DNA from: Whitmania pigra
Taxonomy: Eukaryota > Annelida > Clitellata > Hirudinida > Haemopidae
Reading direction: 5' to 3'
Assembly (NCBI GenBank): GCA_021613335.1
Contig: JAJTWR010000284.1
Span: forward strand, 412,501 to 476,500
DNA length: 64,000 bases
The notes below the pieces were generated by a model, which made no database searches, was not told the DNA's origin, and saw only the letters and a list, made by a program, of their open reading frames with translations. Each line of letters starts with the position of its first letter. Positions within the stretch are counted from its first letter, which is position 1. The position numbers were made by a program, and so were the translations under genes. Shown here piece by piece: positions 46,941 through 64,000 of the stretch.

Positions 46941-49677
46941 GTTCTAATTCCTCGAGCCAGCGAACCTTGAGCACGATCAACTGACAACCTCATAAGAAAT
47001 GATTTCTGAACAAACACACTTCACTTGGGAGCATTTGTTGCCGCCGCATTCGGCCGAGACCTGACTGACGTGAGAGAGTTGATGGATCGACTTCCATTGA
47101 TGTCATTCGGTGCACAGTTCTCCATTATGACCGCTTCATTATCATCATCATCACCATTTCAATGCTCCGTGAAACGAAGGCAGCTGCCTTGCTGGTGATG
47201 TGTCATTTATTTCGGAAATGAACATTTTGCTGAGGGTTTATTGAAATACAATTTCTATAGAATGCAGAGTAATTGCCAATATTCAGATGCTAAAGACTAC
47301 ATGTTTTGGTTTGCATTGTCTCTTAGGTGCCCAATTAAAGATCAAGCGAACCCTAAGACGGAATTTAATTATGGAAGCCTGGGAAAACCCTGATAGGATA
47401 ATTATAGGAGATCGTCTGATGTGAACTTGCTCGGGAATTTTTTTTCTTGAATTAACTTTGACGATTAAGAAGAGGAATTAAATGGAAATTAAGACCAAAA
47501 ATTTTCAATTAAGTTTTTCTTTTCGATTACAATTTCTACCATTATATCTGTCGTAATTAGATGTTTGATAAAAACTTAATATGTAATGTTAGTAAACAAA
47601 TTTTTTTAAATGTAAATAAAATTATGTTATTTTAGAAATGTTATCGAGCTCATTCAATATTAATTGTAACTTGTGGATGTCAATATGACCGTCTAATTAA
47701 TAAAATTTAGGTTAATTAATTATTTTTTAAATTTAAAATAATTTAATTTAATATTTAAAATACTTGTAAATGCAAAATAAGATCAAATTTTGACCGATCA
47801 ACCAGTAATACATTTGAATTTTTATTGAACCCGCACCCAGAATCCACATAAATAACCAACTGACTCCAAAACCGCGAACCAGGCAGACGATCGAAAGATG
47901 TATCGTAACTCTGTAGAATCACGAGGCCGAAAGTAACCGAGTGGAATCATAAAACATGGCGTCCGTGTACTTGGATTTTTATTGCCTCATCAACTTCACG
48001 AACCCAGATGATCGATTCCAGGATGGAAAGATGGATCCAGTTTCTCCGGATCTTCAAGGGAAAAGTTGGGAGCGCAGTTGAGAATAAAAAGGATTAGATT
48101 AAAAAAAGGCATGAGATATCTATTTCTCGGAGTAAAATTTTGAGTAGCTAACTATTAAATATAACTGATAAAGTAACCACTTATTATTCACTTTATTAAA
48201 CAGGGGTAATCTTTTAATTGATTTTCAGGTGCTGTTGATTCGAATTGATTAAGTATTCAGGCACACTGGAAGATGAACCAATCAAACTTTAATCATTTGA
48301 AACTCCTCAATCACTAGTTAATCAATCAGCTAACCAATGAACTCTATTGAGTCAATGACTGGATGAATAGTTTCTGCGATGACAGATTCCAGTTACCGCA
48401 GAGAGGAGACGAGAAGATGAACGTTGTAATGTGGCTGAGGTGATTGATCATCTGTCTAAACACCTGCCATCCGTTTTATTACTGCAATGATGGAAGCATT
48501 GTAAAGATTTTGTAATGATTTGGCAATTTTATCTTACTAAAACAGTAGCTAACATAACACAATAAACATGCTTAAGAATGCTTAAATAAATAAAACTCCC
48601 GATAAAAATCTCAATCCGTACAAGTTAAGATTTTTATCCGATTCATGCACTTGAGTGGCACTGGCAGCAGAAGCAGACGATCCAACTTTCTCTACTTTAT
48701 TACTAATAATAATTATTATTTATTATTAATAATAAATAATCAACTTGTATCGCTTTCCTTCTTGCTTTTAGGTACCATTTTCTTCTTTCCTTTTGTTGTC
48801 ATTTTCATGTCTTGCTCATCCATTAACGTTTTTTGCATATGAGAGCAACTTTGCCTCAATGTTTCGAAATTATAATGGAATTTCTTTTGGAAAGATTTTT
48901 TTGACAGAAAATTTACCCTTCGAGGGATTTATAAAAAAATATTGTCATCGTTGTGTTAACCAAAAGCCCCAATCCCTGAAAATAAAGTCATCAGGATCAG
49001 ACAGTGCTGGATTTAAGCATGGTCGTCATGTGCCACTGTGCAGGGGCCTCTAACTGTAATAAATCCAGTCCTGCTTGATCCCGATGACTTTTTTGCGTTT
49101 CCGAGACAAAATGAAGTACTTGGTTACTTGGAAAGTAGTGGAAATTCAGCTACTGAGATGTCCTCAAAAATATTGGTGTGCATAAATTCTTGGTATAGTT
49201 GCGACGAAGAAGTAAATCATATAATAATTAGTAATTATGAGATCGAAAGCTAATTAGATAATAGGTTTTATTTTAAAATTATATAAATTGATATAAAAAT
49301 TAAATTTTTATAACGAAATAATCTTAACTTGCTTAACTATTTGCATTCAGCTCCAAATCGCTGGAATCTCAATGGAATTCTAACCATACATCGAATATTT
49401 TATCAAAAATACCAATATTAGTACAATGACAATTAGAAAACAAGTATTATTCATAAAAATCTAGCCAATTAATATTTTATTTTTTGATAATTTTTTAAAT
49501 GTATTTCAACCACCTAAAATCAGGCCAGCTTCATTTATGAGAAGGCTACAATACACGTTGTTCTATGTTTATTAGTGGTTCCTGTTATCGGTGACGAAGT
49601 ATCGCATCGGGCGGTGTTGTTTCTAAGTGAAATTTCTCCAATTTGTTATTTTAGCGGTTCTTTTCCTAAACATCGAC

Positions 49678-58322
<8,645 letters not shown>

Positions 58323-61300
58323 AATCTAAGAGGAGGAGGAGGATGAGGATGGAGTTTGTAGTTAGATCACATTGTGTGCAATGGCAATTGCCCTTTTCTG
58401 GATCCATTGTGCCATAATTTTCAATAATAAGCTCTCATCGTTATAAAACATAGCAAACATTTATGTAACCTTTGATGTGATTATTAATATTTTCACTTGG
58501 TCTTATTATTATTATTGCTATTATTATTATTATTAATATCATTATCATTGTCATGGTTTATATTTTGTTGATCTTTTTATTATTGCTTTAATAACGTTGT
58601 TATAATCTGCTTATATTGTTTATCTGTTGTTATAATCTTTACTGCTTAAAATCAGGTCCCTCTAAGAACTTTTTGACCAGTTTATCCAGGTTTATTGGTT
58701 GGTGTAAACAAACTATTGTGAAGATTAATTAGATGAATCAATTTATTTCAGTCTGGGTGATCTAACTGATAGATTATGGAGATATAACTTTATTCCTTGA
58801 GACACTGCAATGTAGTTCTTACGAGGCCACGTTTCATTGCCATCTTAGATTTGCCTGGAAAGAAGTTGAGTTGCATATTTCATTTTCCTCTCGGAATGGG
58901 CAATGCGCGTTGTTTTAATTGAATGACTTTTTCATTAACGAGAAATTGTAATTTAGCTTGTTGTTTGCCTTTGTTCGTTCCCATTGTGAAGACCTATTGT
59001 TATTGAAATTGTTATTATAATATTTGAAATAATTATTTACGAATTATATATATTCAAGATATGTTTGGCTTAATTTATTATGATTTTCATTTGTTGTGAT
59101 TGATAATGGCATATGGCTTCAATCTATTTTCTGTTTTTAATGCCGTTTTTCAAATTATTTTTATTTGGTTATTTTTTTTTTTTGCAAATGGTTTTTATTT
59201 CCCATGGTTGATTAATCAGTAAATGTTTGTTTACGCTGTACTTTGCATCTTATTATCGGTTAGATCTTTTAAATAAAAAATCTAAGGAAAATTCCCAGAA
59301 TGGATGATGATACTGTGCATTTAGAAATTTGTGGATACAAAGGATAAATCTAGAAATCTGAAAATAATTGAATAATTGGTTACTCAGGAACCTTGGAAAG
59401 GCGTCTGCAGATTAGGATGGATTATGAATTGACTTTTAATGTGTACAATAAAAGAGCCAAAAGATAGTGCAGGATGTTTCGCGGGTTGGTAAAATGGATT
59501 TCGATGTCTCATAAGATATTGGTGGTCGTCGTTAAAATTATATATTGCCAATTTTCGATGATGGAAGTCTTAATATCTCGAAAAGTTGGAATACGTTGCC
59601 TTCGTAAATGATGCGCGGAAAACGTTTTACATTTATTTCGTGCAAAACAGAATTAGGTCTAGAAGTTTCACTACTTTGGAATTATTTCAATAATAGAATA
59701 TTGAGGAACACTTAGTTGCGCGATTTAATTAGCTAAAATGCTATTTTATTTAATCCATTTTAACTGGTTGCGTAAATATCGGTTTCAACTTAATCAAGCA
59801 TTGAACTTAAATCTTCTTCAATAATTAAATTAAAAACAGTCAAATCATCATATTGTGTTTAATTACAAACAATTTTTATGAAAGTTATCCGAAATGCAAT
59901 ATATGACATGCATTGCCCATCGCCTGCCATATTTTTGTATTTTTAGCAGCGAAAATACAGATCTGGCTGAGTCGGCGTTGTGGCAGGTCACCAATGTTAC
60001 ATCGCTGAGTATCTGTTGCCTAAAAATAGTTCTTAAAAGTTGAGTGTTAAGCAGTAATTTGTTTTGTATTGTATTTAATCCTTTAATGGACAATCTAGAG
60101 ATTGAGTAACCTCTTACTCAACCACTCTTCATTTAATCAGATAACCACAGATTTTAGACTTGTTTCGCTTCGAAGATAGCCAGATAGCACAGATAGTGAG
60201 TTTTTATCATGTTTTTACAAATTTCTCGTTCTGCATATTAGTGTTACTCTTGTTATATTATATTTTCGTTGCTTGCCTCTTGATTTTCCAATATATTTTG
60301 TTTAATTATGATCTGATCGATCAAATAAGCTCACTAAAATATTGTTTAATATCTTTTAATGTACCATGATTTGTAAATGTTTCATTTACTAGTTTATATG
60401 GGAATGATATCTTTAAACTGATAGATTTATTGGTAACTTCAGGAATGTCAGCACTTGTATGACCCTGAACAACTCAAACTTAAATTTCTCCTCATTAATT
60501 CTTTCTTTTTTCCTGTTATTGTTAATTGTTTGCAGAGCTCAAATATAATTGCTCATCTAATCAGTTGCATAGTTTATAATTATAATTATGGACAAGAATG
60601 ACAATTAACCAATCATCAATGTGTTAAGTACTTAGTCAAATAATTGCTGCTTTCATTGAAGCCGCATATCAGATAATCTCGGGTTATTATAAACTTTGTA
60701 TCTCAGCTAAATGCTAAACCGTTGTTTTCCTAGATACATTCAGTCAATCGTGCATTATTTGATATGTTTCATTATGTACTAGCTTTTTTATTGCTTCTGA
60801 AACCTTAAGTTATTGGGTGGCTAGATGTCTTTTAAATCATCTAGATGAATTTATTTTTATTACAAGCGGATTTTATCGTGTTTTATGTTTCGATGATGAA
60901 GTTCGCAGTAGTAGTTTCACTTTGATAAATTATAATAATAAGTAAATTATTTCATTTTACATTCATTGATTACCATTCATCCTCACAGACTAACTTGAAA
61001 TCTCAGTTGAAAATTATGATTGCTCTCTTCGTTAATTCTGCAATTACAGGAGAATCATAAATTAATCTGGACTTTTGAAAACATCTGATGTCAACTGTTC
61101 TGTCATTTGTTTTTATTATTTGAATTTATCATTTCTCCTGTGATTTCAATAGCTAGCCTGTAGGCGTACATCCCTTGTTATTTACTGTTATGAAGAATAT
61201 AACATAATAAATATTTAATGAACGAAATAAATATTCCTGCTGTCACGCTAGCTGCATGAGTAAGACACGGCCTACTCATACCATAGGGTCGTTCGTCCCA

Positions 61301-63516
61301 TTTTGGGAATGAGAAGCAATCGGCATTACTAATTGCTTTATGGGAAACATGACATAAAACATGGAGAACAAAGGACTCCATTTTTCTGACAGGAAGAATA
61401 CCATTTGATTGATTGAATTTGTCGTTTTAGCCGGTATTGTTACAGCGATTCGTGCGCGCTATTTTCGTTGCGGTCGTCATAATTTGGAGCCGGGATGATT
61501 CGGTATCTGTTGACCTATCTTTCCACCGGTTCAATTAAAACTGACCCGCTGATTGATAACCCGCTGAATGACGTTATTTGTGGCTCGTGCGTGATATCTC
61601 CGGCGAACGTCTTCGGCGATGATGTAGGTGGAGCAGATGGTGGAAATGTAGCCGCAGTGGATTGGCGGGTGTAGATGCGATTGTGATGGAATCGGAACGA
61701 AAAGCTTGAGCTTTGAGCGCTGAAGAGACAGTAGTACAATGTACACGGGTATGAATCAGTCAGTGCATCGATTGACATTCAACGTTGTAATTTATGCAAA
61801 TGAATTTCTGGTGTCAGCATTTTTTTTTTGTTTTGTAGAAGAATTAACTCGGTTACCGAATGTAAATGACTTTTAATGGCTGCTTCCTGAATGCCCACGG
61901 GAACGAATGAGCAGACAGGTAGACTAATGAACGAGCGAAATCGGCCAAGAAGAATTATGGGGATTTCTCGACGCCACGAGCTTCGACTGGGGAATGTCTT
62001 TCTGAAACTTTATTCCTTTGATTTGTGGACAGAAATGTTCAGAAACTTGGCCAGGGGATTCTCCGTCGGCGCCGGAGGAATGCGCACCTAACGGAAGACA
62101 TAACCGAAGGGTTTCTTCTGCTGATAACCGACCTGCTTCGTGAATGTTTTTGTCTGGCCATCTTGTTGTTGTTGTTGTTGTTGCTGCTGGCACCTCGGAT
62201 CTCAGGAGTTTAGAATTGTTTACAAGTGAAAATGCAAAACGTTCGTCTGCACGCTTAAAATAGAAATTTACGAATCGAGTCTAGGGAAGGCAATTACACA
62301 TGCGAACCATAAAACAGATGGCAGTGCAAAAAAAAACCCCGGCAGATGAAGTATCAAGGAGAGCTTAATGAGTAATCACGCTTATAATTACCGGGGGCGT
62401 GTGATCTACCCTCGGGCTGAGTTATGCCTCCACGGTTACTGCCTGTGAGTAATTAAGTCTTTGACTCCATTCATGAAGAAGTCGATTGTGTGGCTGTTTT
62501 GTAATCTTTGTTTTGATTTTCTGTCTTGTTGATTCTTTGAGTTTCTCTTTTCTGAAGCTTGTTGTCTTCCTTTAGGTTCGTGAGCCTTTGTGTTGGCAAC
62601 CTTGCTTTGTTTCCTGTCCTGTGTGATTAATACTAGCTTTCAAAATATCTCTGCTAATTCGCGCGTACATCGGTCTCCCGCGTGTTCTCCTTGTTCGAAT
62701 TTCCGTTTCCAGATAATTTTTATCAGCAGCATTATTAGCCGTTGTAATTAATTTTAATCCGATCAATTAGCAGTTTTTTATTTTTAACGAATCTCTCGCT
62801 GGATCTCGTCAGTGATTCGTTGAACACATTCCTTTCACATGCGATGAATTTTAAGATGTGAATTGTGAAATGAGTAGGTAAATATATCAATAACAACAAT
62901 AATCGTAATAATAATGATTGATAATTATAATAATAATAATAACAATGATGAACCTCTAAAAATGTGTCCAGGACTTAGACGGCTTTTGGTTGACCTGTCT
63001 TTATCTTCTTGACCTTTCTGAATTAATAACTGATAGGCACTTGTTCAATTGTCGACTGACTTTTGGCACTCTAGAGGACCTCGGTGTTAATTACATTCCT
63101 GCCATCAGCGACCATTCCCAAGACCGAAATTTCTTCAGTGGAATGTTTATGTATTTTTTGTATTTCATTTCATTAAAAAAAAACAAGAAAATTTACATTT
63201 ATCTTTTGTTTGTAAACGTCTGGGTCAGAACATTTCTTGTGATTTATCGACATTTTAAAGAAAGCTCATGAAAGAAAGATTGTTTTTGAATAATTCATCG
63301 TAAAGATTTTATCTCTACTTTCTCTCGCCTCAGTTTCAGACTTCGTCTCCATTTCCCATTTCCACGCTGTCTACGAGCAGGTTGGATTACTTGTCGCCGT
63401 AATTAATGTTCATTTACGCTCGATGACATTGTTGACATTTCTATAATATCGCCTCCTGACAAATATCACAGATTATGATTGAAATTGGTTAGTCGTGAAT
63501 AATTGTAATCGTCACT
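58323..63516. other. MAPKAPK2 3' flank and intergenic, no further gene
   Basis: The proximal part should be the MAPKAPK2 3' UTR. An ACAATAAAAGAG at about 59445 is one possible polyadenylation signal, and TTTTTATT-type runs are frequent. Short frames at 59863-60093, 61515-61778 and 61924-62193 have no family resemblance. A region of visibly higher GC at about 61420-62200 could be functional, but I cannot say what it is. Confidence 0.45.
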
Positions 63517-63660
63517 TCATTCATATAGCGCCACATGCGTAACGTCAGAGGCGCTTCTTGTAACCATTTATCTAGCGCTCGTTGGCTGTTTTTCGAACAC
63601 GACGCATTAAGACTGTTGCCATTACCGCCGTATTCAGGCACGTAACCCATTCGGCACGCC
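63517..63660 (-). mobile_element. tRNA-derived SINE
   Basis: Minus strand: GTGCCGAATGGGTTACGTGCC head, GGCGGTAATGGCAACAGTC block, CGTGTTCGAAAAACAG B box, shortened middle, first tail GCGCTAGATAAATGGTTACAAG, then GCGCCTCTGACGTTACGC and GGCGCTATATGAATG. Both tail modules are kept; the middle CCTTGGGAAGG block is lost. Confidence 0.9.
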
Positions 63661-64000
63661 CCATAGGTTTAATTGAGTTATTTAGCGGTTGACATTGTTT
63701 AGATGGAACTGACGAGATGTATCTTTAAGCTCAGCTGATAGAGATTGATTTTAAAAGCCTCTTTGTAATGCCTGAGACGAACATTATTTCGGAGATTAAA
63801 GAAAGTGATTGCAAAGTAATCAGACATATAGATGATTATTATTATTAATAATATTATTATTATTTTTATTATCACTGTTATTTACATTATTATTATTATT
63901 TTTATTATCCAAAGCAATAAGCTAAGTACCCGATTTTTCGATTTGTTTATATCGCTTTAAAAATCGTACCCCGTTCGTGAGTGCACGTCAAGAAGATTGA
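63661..64000. other. Window end, no feature
   Basis: AT-rich sequence with scattered ATT repeats at 63836-63910. Nothing recognised. Confidence 0.5.

Noticed and set aside
61515..61778. 87-codon minus frame in a more GC-rich region
   Set aside because: No family resemblance, no splice evidence and a competing frame in the same segment.

Overview
This is eukaryotic, animal DNA: AT-rich, with spliced genes using GT-AG (and two GC-AG) introns, long trinucleotide and tetranucleotide microsatellites, a CR1/L2-like LINE and tRNA-derived SINEs. The gene set (FBXL4, SMYD4-like, RING/NHL-like, IPO13-like, XPB, Ly6/three-finger proteins, BTB-BACK, Shisa-like, MAPKAPK2) is bilaterian. I suspect a lophotrochozoan invertebrate such as an annelid, but that is only an impression. 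Exon boundaries were worked out by hand from splice consensus, phase continuity and recalled family proteins. No search was run.

Layout. 1-3.7 kb: no gene, two SINEs. 3.7-10.1 kb (-): FBXL4, 15 exons. 11.5-14.3 kb (+): SMYD4-like SET/MYND gene, 5 exons, head-to-head with FBXL4. 14.8-17.1 kb (-): RING/coiled-coil/propeller gene, 4 exons. 18.2-19.2 kb (-): Ly6 gene with a Thr-rich stalk. 20.1-22.8 kb (-): single-exon importin-13-like gene. 26.2-28.7 kb (+): single-exon XPB helicase. 29.1-29.3 kb: pogo/Tigger transposase fossil. 30.4-34.8 kb: three more Ly6 genes, one with two domains and two that are tandem duplicates sharing a GC-AG intron. 35.4-36.3 kb (-): BTB-BACK gene. 37.3-41.1 kb (-): Shisa-like gene. 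39-47 kb: very dense simple repeats, including a 300-bp (GGAT)n and a roughly 770-bp (GAY)n tract. 49.7-58.3 kb (+): MAPKAPK2-type kinase, 10 exons, with a broken CR1/L2-like LINE antisense in intron 7. 58.3-64 kb: no gene recognised, one SINE.

The genes are mostly unrelated housekeeping and signalling loci rather than a pathway: mitochondrial quality control (FBXL4), nuclear import (IPO13), TFIIH (XPB) and p38 stress signalling (MK2). The coherent unit is the group of four secreted or membrane-anchored Ly6 proteins. The most interesting non-genic signal is a LINE/SINE partnership: the SINE and the resident LINE share a near-identical 3' tail, and tail-only debris lies elsewhere in the window. 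Another is a minisatellite in FBXL4 intron 14 that reiterates the intron's own 5' splice site.
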